Source: Cymbomonas tetramitiformis (Eukaryota; Chlorophyta; Pyramimonadophyceae; Pyramimonadales; Pyramimonadaceae). Taken from it: 64,000 bases of DNA. Position 1 is the stretch's first letter, and each line of letters opens with the position of its first letter. The stretch is taken from the NCBI GenBank assembly GCA_001247695.2, contig LGRX02003698.1, positions 1 through 64,000 on the forward strand, read 5' to 3'. Below are positions 34,501 to 42,819 of this stretch, one piece after another. Below the pieces are notes generated by a model. That model ran no database searches. It saw nothing but the letters and a program-made list of their open reading frames with translations, and had not been told where the DNA came from. A program made the translations under genes and the position numbers.

Positions 34501-37500
34501 AGATGAAACTGTGAGGCACACAAAAGAAATCTGATCTCTGTCACTGTGACCATGTTAACCAAGCGAAGTAGTAGTCCATGTCTGCGTCCCTCAGAGCTGT
34601 CGGGTCGATGTAGTGTTGCACTGCCGAAGAGAACTGTGACCAGCCTCCCAGGAAGCACACTTTCTCCATTGTAACACCCACAGCTCGAGCACACGTCGTG
34701 GCACCCTTCCGGGTGCTGTGTGCAGAAAAGTGACCTCCTTCAGGAGGTCTGCAGTCCAGCTCGCCGAGAGCTAGACCAATCCAGTCATTTGCCACGGAAG
34801 CCTTGAAGTTCTTCGGGTCCTCGGGTAGCAGCCAGTAGGCGTCAGGTTGAGTCTTCTCAGAAATGCTCCAAGCAGTGTCACGGTAGAACTCCCAGTGCTC
34901 GATCAGCTCCTTCAACAGAGCTACCCCCTTCCAGGGGATTGTAAGGCGTCGCTTCACTCGATGGTGTCGCCGTCCCTTCTCCTTCAGTAGCACCACTGAG
35001 AACTCATCGTCGCCACAATGAACGTGCTGCCGTGACAACGAGGTCCCCGTGTCCGGTCTGCCGAAGGTCACGAAGGCCACAACCACGTAGGTAAAGGCTC
35101 GCAGTAGCTGCAGCTCCTCAGGCGATCTCGGATTTAACTTCAGCGCTGCTTCGTGCACCCGTCGTACGTGTGCCGCTGGCAGCCACGTCCGCTGGGTCTC
35201 GATGTTCTCCTCCTGCACCGCCAGCTCCGCCTGGATGGTCGCCATCCCCTTCACAGCTCGGGTCACAGAGCGCCCCTTCGCTGGTCCAGAGAAACCAAGG
35301 TCCTCGTGGTAGTTGTTGATGGCGGACAGGTACGGCTGTAATGATGCCGACTGGATGTTCCCGTCCTCCAACAGAGAGGCGATGTACAGCAACACAGTCG
35401 CCTCCGACGCTGGCAGCCACGGCCGTTGGTGCAGCTCACAAAATAAAATGAATCGCCGCGCCTTCGGTCCGTCGTTGTCCTTCGTCGTGTCCAGCAGTGC
35501 CTTTTTCTGCATCGACACCGCCAGTTCGGTGAGCCGGGAAGGTCCCAACTCACCCCTCCACCGCTCACAAAGTGAGCGCGTGAGGAAATTTTGTACAGCA
35601 CCACCGCGCTTGTACTCTTCGTAGTTGCCTCCGCTGCTCCGCTCGGTGTTCTCGCCGTCCGCGTCTGTTGCCTCGTCCGTGCTGTGGATGATTTTGAAGT
35701 TCTCTTCGGACAAGTCTAGCGTCTCCTCGTCGCCGTCGTCGTACAGCACGTGCGCCTTCCCGTCCTCGTTGAACTCCTTCACCACACCCGGGTAGAAGCA
35801 GTCATCGTCCGTCCAGAACACCTCGATTCTTGTACCCACGGTCACCTTGCTTGCTGTCGTACTTCAGCAGCGTAGTAACTCACGGGCGCGCCTCGATGAA
35901 GAACATCACAGCGTCCCATTTCGAGGGCCCGAGCAGCTCGGACCCTCCCAGCCTGCTCGGAGTGAACAGGTCCCTGCGCCGTGGCATGATCACCACCTCG
36001 GTGGCCAGGGCTTCCAGCTCTCTGAACCAGGACTGTCCCGGCCAGTACGGAGCCACCACCGTAGCAGCGGCCCCCTCCTCCCGCAGCTTGTGCGCCACCT
36101 CGTCCAGCAGCGCCCACGGGGGGTTCACCCAATTGTTCTCCCCCCGCCAGTCGTACGTCAGAGAGTCCACACCTTCGCACTTCGGGTCCTTCCACGCAGC
36201 GTAGTACCGAGGAAGCTGCGCGGAGATCTCGGAAGCGAACCGGTCGACTGTGTAGGGCCCCCACTGCTTGTTGGCCCACACGAACCAGTCCCGATTCAGC
36301 CGCCAGTCGTCCAAATCCTCGCAACGCGAAAGGTTGTCGGCCCACACGTTGGCCTCGCTGCGGATGTACCGAGCCTGCAACTCGATGTCGTGCAGATCGA
36401 GTAGCAGCCAGAGTCTCCTCATTCTCCTCATCAGGTCCGGGTTCCTGGAGGTGAAGTGTGACAGCATCGCCACCACCGCCTGGTTGTCGCAGTAGAGCCG
36501 TACGACCTTGCCCTCCAGCTCCTGCAGGAACGCCTGTACGGTCTTGTACACGGCCTCCAGCTCCAGGTGTGTAATGTGCCAGCAGCGCATCTCGTCTGGC
36601 CAGAAACCTCGCGCGGGGAACTTCAGGTTCAGCACTCCTCCCCACGCTGTCATCGAAGAGTCCGTGTGCACCTTCGCTCTCGTCGGGGATCTCCAGATCT
36701 TGCGCCCGTTCCACCTGCTCATCACAGGCAGCCTGGACCACCATTCTAAGTCCCCCCGAGCTGAACGCGAGATTTTTACCTTCGCTCCCCAGCTGCGTTT
36801 CTCCGCCAGCACGAAGTAGAGCTCCCGTAGGTAGAGCCGCGCCGCTGGTACTGCCAAGTACACGGATTGGCAGAGTCCCGTGAAGGACGCCAGTCTCCTG
36901 GCAGGAATCCACCTCCGATTTCTCGCTGCGTCGCACAGGATCTCCTTCGCCTTGGTGTGGATTTTGTGCACCCGTCGTTCTGTCACACGGAATTGTCCCA
37001 GCTTCAGGTCCACCTCCAGCCCGAGGTGCTCCACCACCTGCGTAGGCTCCCAGTGGCCCTTCTTCTCGTTCCGCCGTAGGCCAAGTCGATGAAGCACCAG
37101 TTGAACTTTTTCTCGACGCAGAAAGCCTTCTCGCTGAGAGTCGACCAGCACCAGAAAATCGTCCATGTACGGTAGTACTCGCATTCCGCTGTGACGGTTC
37201 GCGTCCCCGCCAGCACCACCGGTCCTGCGACGGACTGACCATCGCTGTCGTACTGCGGAACCGTCCCGCAGTCTCTTGATTTCTCTGCGATCCTCCGCTG
37301 CCTGTGGAGAACGCAAAGCCTCCACCATCACGCGTACAAACTTGCAGAAAACTCTCGGAGCGTCGCTCCATCCGAACGGCATCGCTGAACATTGAAGCAG
37401 GTCCCCTTGCAGGTCGAACTGCATGAACTTCTGGAAGTCCGGGTGGATCCCCAGCGCGTGAAAACCGTCCTGGAGGTCGAAGCTGAAGCACCAGTCGCCC

Positions 37501-39966
37501 GGTTTCGCCAGTCTCCTTAGTTTCTTCAGCGTCTCCATCTTCACACGATTTTTTACACACCACTGGTTCAGCCATCGGAAGTCCACCACCAGTCTCCACT
37601 TGTTCGTACCCGGTTTTGGCACTAAAAAAGCGCGAGAAACGTGAGATCTTCTCGTCGCTCTCGTCCAGGCACCGTTCTCCAGCAGCCTCTCCTTCTCCGC
37701 GTCCAGCCACACCTGCTGCTGCCGCGTAGCATCCCTCAGTGACACCCCGTGGTCGAACGGAGGCGGAGGCTTGCGCTTCCACCTCAACTTCACCCCGTGA
37801 GTAATCCATTGCATCACCTCGGAACTGGCGCCCGCCGCGCGCCATGCTCCCCTCCGCTGTCTCACCTGCTGTTGCACGGTGAGTTTCCCCCGTCCAGCGC
37901 CCGGAGAGGGCTGTTGCGCTGGACGGGGTGGCGGCACGCACATCACGCATCGGCCGCGGGCTTTCCGCCCCGGCCCTTGCCGCCGCCTTTGTCGGTAGGC
38001 TGCTTGTTACCGTCCTTCTCTTTGTTCTTACGCTCCTTCCAGCGGTCGCGGTCCCGTGGATCTTTCACAACCCGCGTTTCCGCGCTCGCTGCGTTCTTCG
38101 ACGTAAGGTTCAGCATCGCCCTGCCGCGGTTCTTGTCGAAGTCGTTCAGCCACTGCTGCAACACCTCGTCCGCCACCACGCCGTCTGCTGCCTGGTAGAC
38201 CCTGTTCTCCACGAACTGCAGCTTTGCGCGTAGAGCGTCTGATCCTCCACGCTGCGAAGAACCAGGCTCCTGCTCCAGCTGCCCGCGCAGTTCCAGCATC
38301 GTCCAACGGTTGCAAAGCAACGCGTACACGCCGTGGACCGAGTTGGTAACCTCGTGGCAGTGTTTCTGCCATTCTCTCAGCGTCAATCCGGAGTCTTCGT
38401 TCACGTCCAACGCCTGGTTGCACGCGTTCACCACGTCGTGCAAGTAAGACAGCGCTGGAGCCAGAACCATGCACTCGTACTTCATCGAAGAGTTGGACTT
38501 CTTGGAGAGCGCGTCGTACGTCTTGCTGCCGTGCAGGTCGTACAACTGCGGCATCCTCGTTGTCAGTGTCGCCGGCCGCGGTGGGAACGGGTTGACGGAG
38601 GCTGCCGGCACGTAGTCCAGCTTCTTCCTTCTCTCCAGAAGTTGCTCGGCGGTCTTGGCTGCGGATTCCGGGTCAGAAGTCCCAGGCTTCGCTGCCACCT
38701 TCGCCTCCAGCTCAACGTTGATTTGAGCCTGACGTTGAAGCTCAGCACGCAGCAGTCGATGATCCTCTGCCTGCTGCCTCTGCATCTCAAGCAGCTCCCC
38801 TTGCTGCTTTTGCATCGTCAGAATTTGTTGTAACAGCACGTCCTGAGTGGACGGTGCTGCCGGGGAAGGGGAAGCCTGCCCGATGTCCGGCTTCCCCGGG
38901 AGGGGAGGGAATTCCTCTGTAGACTTGCCCTTCGAAGAACCAGCCATTTTCTCTCCCTCAGAGGAGTAACAGTGAAGTCAATCGTACTGTCGTAGCCGCT
39001 GTGAAGCCGTCGTTTGAAGTCGTAACGCCGTCTCCGCGACTTCTCTGTCAGATCTCCTGTCGTCGTTCGATCGCCGTCGTACAACCAAGTGGTCTAGTCA
39101 CTACCTACTCTACTGTTTTACCGGTGAAACAGGTGAAGAAAATTACAAAATCGGATTTGCAGTGTGCCTCACAGAGTACCGTAGGTACCCGTGAAGTTCC
39201 TGTTTGCAAGAGCAAAAGGAACAGAGCTGAACAGGCGTGTCGCTTCGTGGCTACTTGTACATCCTGTTTGTGTCACGGAGCTACATGTGTCATTCGGCTC
39301 TACTGCAGCAGGAGTCACGGATTCTGAAAGTCTGAAACCACAAAAATTCTGTTGCACTCCAATTTGAACAAAACGGTCCATTGCCAGCATCTCTTCACCT
39401 TATCCAACAGCAGTGGGGTCATTACGGTCGCCTGAGGTCCATCAGAGCCACCACAGGTTCTGAATTTCGCAGCCATTGAAGCCTGAGGCTTGGTATTCTT
39501 TTTAGTAGTGAGCGCTGGAGATCTAGAAGCTGTAAACCCCTGGAGAAGTTCAAAAGGTTTAGCTTATGCTGGAAGAAGGTGTGCACAGCTGTGACCCGTG
39601 AAGGTTCGGCACGGAGTGGCGTGAGATGCACAGTTGAAAAAGCTCGACGAGCTTGACATGAAGATGGACTCCAAAGCCAAGACAGACGAACTGGACACCC
39701 TTTTGATGGAATTTCTGGACAAAACCAAGGAACCTCCTCCGAACTTGCTAGAGACCGGAAACAGTATGGCCCCCTCGGAAGTCTTTCCGCTAAGCCCTGA
39801 ACCCCTTGCCAAGGTGCCTCCGCTTTCACTTCCCAGATTCCTTCTGCTCCGGCCCGCACGCGTCCACACACTCCTGACCACCGCATGCGAGAATCCCCAT
39901 GCGAGGCGTTCTTCACGCATCGCCCTCGTGTGTGCGATTGTGGTGAAGAGGTCGCTTTGCCAATGA
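21609..39966 (+). CDS. CSPP1-like: CSPP1-like centrosome/cilium protein, multi-exon
   Basis: I can place 21 exons whose phases all fit, totalling 868 residues: 21609-21689, 21933-22025, 22211-22279, 22464-22514, 23299-23347, 23564-23721, 23886-24077, 24453-24524, 26120-26161, 26756-26806, 27054-27254, 27515-27580, 27724-27876, 28072-28206, 30117-30310, 30587-30668, 31647-31732, 31836-31976, 32139-32269, 32925-33151, 39634-39966. The first listed exon begins at an acceptor, so the start codon lies upstream and was not found. CSPP1 binds microtubules at centrosomes, spindle poles and ciliary axonemes. Hallmarks here are [36 protein letters not shown] and [15 protein letters not shown] followed by VVTDL, a signature of the family. 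Basic coiled-coil segments dominate. Donors are mostly GTGCG or GTGAG. Small extra exons in the larger introns are possible. Confidence 0.82.
22592..23095 (+). repeat. 50-bp intronic minisatellite, ~10 copies
   Basis: The unit starts GTGCTATGGGGCTTGCCGAG and ends CGTGCACCTTCAGT. One unit is 1 bp short and another 1 bp long, so all three frames stay open over 600 bp and mimic proteins of 219-250 residues. It lies inside intron 22515-23298 of the CSPP1-like gene. Confidence 0.9.
23299..24524 (+). CDS. CSPP1-like gene, Gln/Gly/Pro/Tyr-rich low-complexity exons
   Basis: Exons 23299-23347, 23564-23721, 23886-24077 and 24453-24524 encode a linker of [23 protein letters not shown] and [10 protein letters not shown] text. 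Phases 1, 0 and 0 connect without stops. It is likely disordered. The corresponding region of animal CSPP1 is also proline/tyrosine-rich, just before the conserved NPWG block. The donors at 23722 and 24078 lie in tandemly duplicated sequence (see the findings). Confidence 0.65.
24045..24176 (+). repeat. 44-bp tandem repeat over an exon end and its donor
   Basis: Three copies of GGTCAAGACCACTACTACCC...CCGCAGGTGCGC begin at 24045, 24089 and 24133. The first copy contains the real exon end (CCGCAG) and donor (GTGCGC). The second keeps CTGCAG/GTGCGC; the third has CGTAG/GTGCGC. Confidence 0.85.
24700..26119. other. Intron section with a series of hairpins
   Basis: This AT-richer part of the intron between exons at 24524 and 26120 holds hairpins at 25359-25395 (GTGCTTGTGAT.../ATCACAAACAC), 25409-25442 (GCTGTGTTTC/GAAACACAGC), 25561-25590 (ATATGCTTCACTT/AAGTGAAGCATAT, loop ACCC) and 25941-25969 (CCTCGTCCAGAATC/GATTCTGGACGAGG, 1-nt centre). 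No exon is recognised here; a 110-codon open frame at 24946-25278 has no family features. Confidence 0.6.
26120..28206 (+). CDS. CSPP1-like gene, conserved core and coiled-coil exons
   Basis: Exon 26756-26806 reads [17 protein letters not shown]. Exon 27054-27254 carries the family signature [17 protein letters not shown] and then [11 protein letters not shown]. Exon 27515-27580 is proline-rich. Exon 27724-27876 ends [18 protein letters not shown]. Exon 28072-28206 is a Glu/Gln/Lys coiled coil ([17 protein letters not shown]). All joins are phase 0. This is the most diagnostic part of the gene. A further small exon between 26162 and 26755 is possible but not resolved. Confidence 0.82.
26300..26562 (+). 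repeat. 61-bp intronic minisatellite, ~4.5 copies
   Basis: The unit is GGTTGGGACCGGATGCCACG...CGTGTCCCAGAGAATCTGT. It lies in the intron between the exons ending at 26161 and starting at 26756 and differs from all other arrays of the gene. Confidence 0.85.
28440..29700. other. Long AT-rich intron section
   Basis: No exon is supported between 28207 and 30116. The base composition falls sharply relative to the GC-rich exon-bearing flanks, which suggests an inserted, decayed element. It contains the 48-bp minisatellite. Confidence 0.5.
29268..29458 (+). repeat. 48-bp intronic minisatellite, 4 copies
   Basis: The unit is GCAAGCGTGAAGTATGCACA...GTATTTGCATATGCGTGT. Because 48 is a multiple of three the repeat stays open in several frames and mimics a 16-residue repeat protein on both strands. 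No splice signals or flanking coding sequence support expression. Confidence 0.9.
30117..33151 (+). CDS. CSPP1-like gene, C-proximal exons
   Basis: Exons 30117-30310 (coiled coil [14 protein letters not shown] then Pro/Gly-rich), 30587-30668 ([19 protein letters not shown]), 31647-31732 ([17 protein letters not shown]), 31836-31976 ([20 protein letters not shown]), 32139-32269 ([15 protein letters not shown]) and 32925-33151 (Pro/Arg-rich, ending [11 protein letters not shown]). Phases 2, 0, 2, 2 and 1 agree at every join. The 30310 donor is my least certain choice; it was picked because GTGGGA there gives the phase required by the next exon. Confidence 0.68.
30680..31520 (+). repeat. 19-bp intronic minisatellite, >40 copies
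   Basis: The unit is CCATGACCAGTGCCCACGA, alternating with CCATGACCAGTGCGCATGA. It fills most of the intron between the exons ending at 30668 and starting at 31647. A 276-residue reverse-strand frame of [14 protein letters not shown] type repeats is only this array translated. Confidence 0.95.
33400..34085 (+). repeat. ~70-bp minisatellite with a CCTAGG-centred hairpin, ~10 copies
   Basis: The unit is TCCCCCCGTGTCGGTTCCAC, then CCCGGCATTTGGCCTAGG, then AGAAATGCCACATTCCTG, then TTAAAGCCGTGTAGCCC. Within it GGCATTT and AAATGCC pair around CCTAGG. Copies vary in length by small deletions. The array ends about 20 bp before the retrotransposon end. Confidence 0.9.
34303..34461 (-). repeat. Split direct repeat A2 of the retrotransposon
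   Basis: This is nearly identical to 39209-39369 over about 160 bp; the copies differ at only one or two positions (for example TTTGTTTCACGG against TTTGTGTCACGG). It carries the internal repeat expected next to the tyrosine recombinase gene. Confidence 0.85.
34541..35845 (-). CDS. Tyrosine recombinase with N-terminal Tudor-like domain
   Basis: The 434-residue frame ends with the catalytic part of a lambda-integrase-type recombinase. It has an arginine candidate near TFGRPDTGT, a basic strand [14 protein letters not shown], then [16 protein letters not shown] (the HxxR box), FLGGWS, and the candidate nucleophile Tyr in VQHYIDPT. It would join the circular cDNA into the genome. Residues ~4-52 ([31 protein letters not shown]) look like a Tudor/chromo-barrel fold that could read modified histones. 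There is no in-frame ATG near the start: the frame is open from 35863 and its first ATG is at about residue 108. Expression may need frameshift, splicing or reinitiation after the stop of the RT frame 35 nt upstream. Confidence 0.88.
   Translation of the reverse strand: MTVGTRIEVFWTDDDCFYPGVVKEFNEDGKAHVLYDDGDEETLDLSEENFKIIHSTDEATDADGENTERSSGGNYEEYKRGGAVQNFLTRSLCERWRGELGPSRLTELAVSMQKKALLDTTKDNDGPKARRFILFCELHQRPWLPASEATVLLYIASLLEDGNIQSASLQPYLSAINNYHEDLGFSGPAKGRSVTRAVKGMATIQAELAVQEENIETQRTWLPAAHVRRVHEAALKLNPRSPEELQLLRAFTYVVVAFVTFGRPDTGTSLSRQHVHCGDDEFSVVLLKEKGRRHHRVKRRLTIPWKGVALLKELIEHWEFYRDTAWSISEKTQPDAYWLLPEDPKNFKASVANDWIGLALGELDCRPPEGGHFSAHSTRKGATTCARAVGVTMEKVCFLGGWSQFSSAVQHYIDPTALRDADMDYYFAWLTWSQ
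35880..37946 (-). CDS. Reverse transcriptase-RNase H with DIRS-type C-terminal domain
   Basis: About 687 residues from ATG 37943. The RT domain shows [40 protein letters not shown] and the catalytic YMDDFLVL. RNase H has [20 protein letters not shown] and [11 protein letters not shown]. The C-terminal domain, [17 protein letters not shown] then [14 protein letters not shown] and [10 protein letters not shown], is the methyltransferase-like domain found in DIRS-order elements, with NPPW in the catalytic place. It copies the element RNA into DNA. The stop of gag and this ATG overlap as TGATG on the minus strand, a layout used for termination-reinitiation. A 702-codon overlapping frame in the same region is a GC-driven shadow. 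Confidence 0.92.
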   Translation of the reverse strand: MMCVPPPRPAQQPSPGAGRGKLTVQQQVRQRRGAWRAAGASSEVMQWITHGVKLRWKRKPPPPFDHGVSLRDATRQQQVWLDAEKERLLENGAWTRATRRSHVSRAFLVPKPGTNKWRLVVDFRWLNQWCVKNRVKMETLKKLRRLAKPGDWCFSFDLQDGFHALGIHPDFQKFMQFDLQGDLLQCSAMPFGWSDAPRVFCKFVRVMVEALRSPQAAEDRREIKRLRDGSAVRQRWSVRRRTGGAGGDANRHSGMRVLPYMDDFLVLVDSQREGFLRREKVQLVLHRLGLRRNEKKGHWEPTQVVEHLGLEVDLKLGQFRVTERRVHKIHTKAKEILCDAARNRRWIPARRLASFTGLCQSVYLAVPAARLYLRELYFVLAEKRSWGAKVKISRSARGDLEWWSRLPVMSRWNGRKIWRSPTRAKVHTDSSMTAWGGVLNLKFPARGFWPDEMRCWHITHLELEAVYKTVQAFLQELEGKVVRLYCDNQAVVAMLSHFTSRNPDLMRRMRRLWLLLDLHDIELQARYIRSEANVWADNLSRCEDLDDWRLNRDWFVWANKQWGPYTVDRFASEISAQLPRYYAAWKDPKCEGVDSLTYDWRGENNWVNPPWALLDEVAHKLREEGAAATVVAPYWPGQSWFRELEALATEVVIMPRRRDLFTPSRLGGSELLGPSKWDAVMFFIEARP
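37943..38947 (-). CDS. Gag-like protein of the retrotransposon
   Basis: This 334-residue protein begins at a genuine ATG about 260 bp inside the 5' repeat. Residues 30-95 form a Gln/Glu/Leu coiled coil ([20 protein letters not shown]). A helical core follows ([17 protein letters not shown]...). The C-terminus is a Lys/Gly-rich basic tail ([17 protein letters not shown]... [10 protein letters not shown]) suitable for RNA binding. No zinc knuckle is seen, as is usual in DIRS-order elements. It is the first frame of the element and would form the particle. Confidence 0.75.
   Translation of the reverse strand: MAGSSKGKSTEEFPPLPGKPDIGQASPSPAAPSTQDVLLQQILTMQKQQGELLEMQRQQAEDHRLLRAELQRQAQINVELEAKVAAKPGTSDPESAAKTAEQLLERRKKLDYVPAASVNPFPPRPATLTTRMPQLYDLHGSKTYDALSKKSNSSMKYECMVLAPALSYLHDVVNACNQALDVNEDSGLTLREWQKHCHEVTNSVHGVYALLCNRWTMLELRGQLEQEPGSSQRGGSDALRAKLQFVENRVYQAADGVVADEVLQQWLNDFDKNRGRAMLNLTSKNAASAETRVVKDPRDRDRWKERKNKEKDGNKQPTDKGGGKGRGGKPAADA
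39209..39369 (-). repeat. Split direct repeat A1 of the retrotransposon
   Basis: This is the 5' terminal repeat in element orientation, followed by about 260 bp of leader before the gag ATG at 38947. The CSPP1-like intron resumes to its right. Confidence 0.85.
39634..39966 (+). CDS. CSPP1-like gene, last exon beyond the retrotransposon
   Basis: An acceptor (GAGATGCACAG/TTGAAA) opens a phase-0 frame reading [18 protein letters not shown] and then [12 protein letters not shown] to a stop at 39966. It follows naturally on [11 protein letters not shown] at the end of the exon at 33151, on the far side of a 6.5-kb intron filled by a minisatellite and an Ngaro/PAT-like element. The last ~50 residues (after [11 protein letters not shown]) look like read-out rather than conserved protein, so an additional intron or earlier termination is possible. 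Confidence 0.6.
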   Translation: MKKLDELDMKMDSKAKTDELDTLLMEFLDKTKEPPPNLLETGNSMAPSEVFPLSPEPLAKVPPLSLPRFLLLRPARVHTLLTTACENPHARRSSRIALVCAIVVKRSLCQ

Positions 39967-39969
39967 TTG

Positions 39970-42780
39970 ACACAGCGTGCAGTTACATGCAGCACAGGTG
40001 TCCGAGGATCACGGATACATAGGTGCTATGATAACTGTTGTATGCCCCTTTCTCAAGAGACATAACGGCACCTTCGTTGTTTGCGGCGGGATATTACTGC
40101 TTACTCATGTACACTAAAAGGAGAAAGCAGCATTTAATGAAATGATTTTGAAGCGTCCGTAATCCAAAAGTCAGCTGATTTTGCTGGCACATGAATGCAC
40201 AACGGTAGTTGACATGGCATACGCTGTACCCCCCATTTAAGACAGGAAACCTCTGCCCGTTTCACGAGACTGCCCATTTTGTCCGTCGATCAGAATGCAG
40301 AAGCGAAATGAGAAGAGGTTTCTGGAGGCATCCATGGAACACGGTCCAATGCGCTACGGCAGAAATCTCATTTTGTCACCCAAAATGAGCAATGAAAACA
40401 ATAGACCGCAAACTTGCAATGCGATTATAGTCAATGCTGTTGAGCTCGAGGATAGTAGCTTACATGGAAAGTGCAGCATGAGTATTATCTGATGCAAGTA
40501 TTGATATGGTCATGATTCTGGGTATGTTGGTAATGTGTGCAGGTGAAACCCCGCATCAACAGAAGGAGTAGCAGGGAGCCAGATAGCAGGGCAGAGGAAA
40601 GTCTGGGTGGGGATACACAATGGGTCCCGTGCAAATAATGTCGACTAACCGTGGCCTCATCGGATGCTGTAATCTGTGATATGGAGATGTATAGTGCAGT
40701 TGTATTTTGTGTCTGATTGTTATTTTCTGATGTACTCGCTTGGATATTCACAATAGCACCATGGAAGGTATCCACATTCCAGCGACGCTTCATCGCTATA
40801 CAAGCCGTCTAGACATATCCATGAGACAAACCTTGTCATGAACGGTAGATCATGTACAGTGGTATGAAATGAATCGACAGCGATTCCAAATGGCGCATGT
40901 TATGTCCATGGGTATCTTTTCATGCTAGGTGAACAAGAACGCTCAAACTTATTTGTGCGAGCTCGTCGTAGTCGATATGGACGATTCATGTTCCCTTCTA
41001 CAGGCATTTATGGGACACGCGTAACGGGCAAATCGGTAACCTGGAGCCCCACTGACGAGATGCCTGTTTTAATTGGCATGGCACATTCCTGCGACGAAAA
41101 GAAATGCCCCGCATTTCTCTTCCCCACGGCATGGCAGATCATGCTACGTTCAGGGTGACCGGACAAGTATAATGGGCTCTGCCAACATGGGCCTGAGGTT
41201 TCACCTCGCGTATACATGTGACACTGTCACTGTCACTTGCGGTCATATCAACTTATCATATCAAGGGTGCACATTGAGCTGGAATGGCCGTTGCTACCAA
41301 ATACGATATCCGGCTTCGTTAAGCACTTATTCGGAAGTAGCCAGTCGGTTTATTGTCTCACAGATTTTGCGAGTCGCGCAACTGTAAACCTGACACCCAT
41401 AGCTTGAAACATAGCTGCACGCAGCATTCACAGTAGTAGACCACGACGGCCCGTAACAAGCTGGGATGTTCACATAGCTAGGGCGCGTGATGATGGAGGC
41501 GCCGACGAGCCGGCCACGAGACAGGTTAAAGTGGATATGCGTGATAGAGGTGCCAAGCCGTTTTGAGAAGTTGTGTGAGATTGCGAGGGGTGTCGTCGAT
41601 GTCCGCGTACTGCGCGTACCGCCTCGGCGACTGCGGGTAGCTAATCTGGTCCGTCGTTCTTCCTCAGGGATTGATTTCTGAACGACGCGACGCCTCTCTC
41701 ACTCACCCGGATGACTCCCGTAATGTGCGACTACGGCAACCTCTTCAGCGCGTTCCGCCCATCTCCTCGCCCCGCTTTGAGCGTTTAGCCAGCAACGTCT
41801 GGCAGTATAAATAAACCACCTTAGTCAGTGGTGGGCGCAGCAAAACATGCAAGATAATTCATAGTGGTGAAAGCACTATGCAAAATGGGCACTGTATGCA
41901 ACACTCACGTCAACCATCAACTGTGAAGCTATACACTCTGGTGTTATAGCTGCAGCTCGGGAAATGTCTGCGTTAGCTAATATCGAGCGTGCATGAGGCG
42001 GTAATCTAACAATCTGACAATCTGATAACCGAAGTCGAAGGTATGTGGGAGCTGACGGCGATGACTACTGTGAAGCCGTCACAATAGTCGAACCATATTG
42101 GCGATGATCGTACGCTGCTTCTCGGTGATGGTGCACTATATCCCGCAGCAAGCATCAATACCATCACCAGGATGCGGGTCTTCGAAAATTGAGCACAAAA
42201 AGCCTTGGCAATACGATTTCTTGCGACGGCCAATGCATCTGCGGCACGCGATTCTTCTCAACGTATATGCCTCCGAAACTCTTGCAATTGATAACAGCCG
42301 CAGCGTGCGCACTAACTGACTGAGATAGCAACCCGTGTGTACCGTCCCTTAAAATGCACCCAACTCGAAAATGAGACTGCCATAGGGCAGAATTACGTAA
42401 CAAACCGTCACCCAGCAAGGCCTCCTACTTAGTGCCTAAGTTGGAACCACAAAGAGCGTAGTAGCTTCGCAGCCCCCTATCCGAAGGATAACTATTGCCA
42501 ATTCCCACTACAACGGTCGGCACTGAACAAGTGCAAGCCATAGCCTCCTCCACCTAGGATCACTATTGAGCCGACTGCCCCTCTGCGGGCTCAGCAAGCT
42601 GCACCACTCCCATCTCGGATCCCAGCTGCTCCAGATCCTGTTGCTGCTGCACAAAAAGCGGCCGTCTCCTCAACTGTACCTGAATAAACATAAGGGAGGG
42701 CGGGAAAGTCCACACAATCACAGAACACGGAAATTGCCTTCTCAGCAACGAAGCTGGCCTCTTAGGCATCCGACTGATCA
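39970..42780. other. Region without convincing genes
   Basis: After the CSPP1-like gene I see only short frames. A TATAAATA box at about 41807-41814 sits beside a CCACC/GGTGG hairpin but no coding start follows. Frames at 41487-41681 and, on the minus strand, 42563-42769 (RRPLFVQQQQDLEQLGSEMG) have no recognisable features. Confidence 0.35.
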
Positions 42781-42819
42781 GAAAATTTCGGGGTTATAGG
42801 GTATTGAATTTCAAAAGAA

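Larger units (their letters stand above)
34105..39369 (-). mobile_element. Ngaro/PAT-like tyrosine-recombinase retrotransposon with split direct repeats
   Basis: Three long minus-strand frames lie in the order gag, RT-RNase H-DIRS C-terminal domain, tyrosine recombinase. They are bounded by split direct repeats instead of LTRs. Repeat A (about 160 bp, GAGCAAAAGGAACAGAGCTG to CACTCCAATTTGAACA) occurs at 39209-39369 and 34303-34461. Repeat B (TTTGCTCGAATCCTCATTTG) occurs at about 34464-34491 and 34108-34135. In element orientation this is A1-ORFs-B1-A2-B2, the arrangement of Ngaro/PAT-type DIRS-order elements. These integrate by tyrosine recombinase through a circular intermediate and make no target duplication. 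The near-identity of the two A copies and the intact frames suggest a recent insertion. It sits antisense in the last intron of the CSPP1-like gene. Confidence 0.9.

Noticed and set aside
35842..37950. 702-codon frame overlapping the RT frame on the same strand
   Set aside because: Composition is Arg/Gly/Ala-rich without any domain; it is a GC-driven shadow of the RT-RNase H gene, which has all catalytic motifs.
42563..42799. Small protein genes on both strands near 42.6-42.8 kb
   Set aside because: Mirror frames with low-complexity leucine/glutamine text, no start context, no splice partners.
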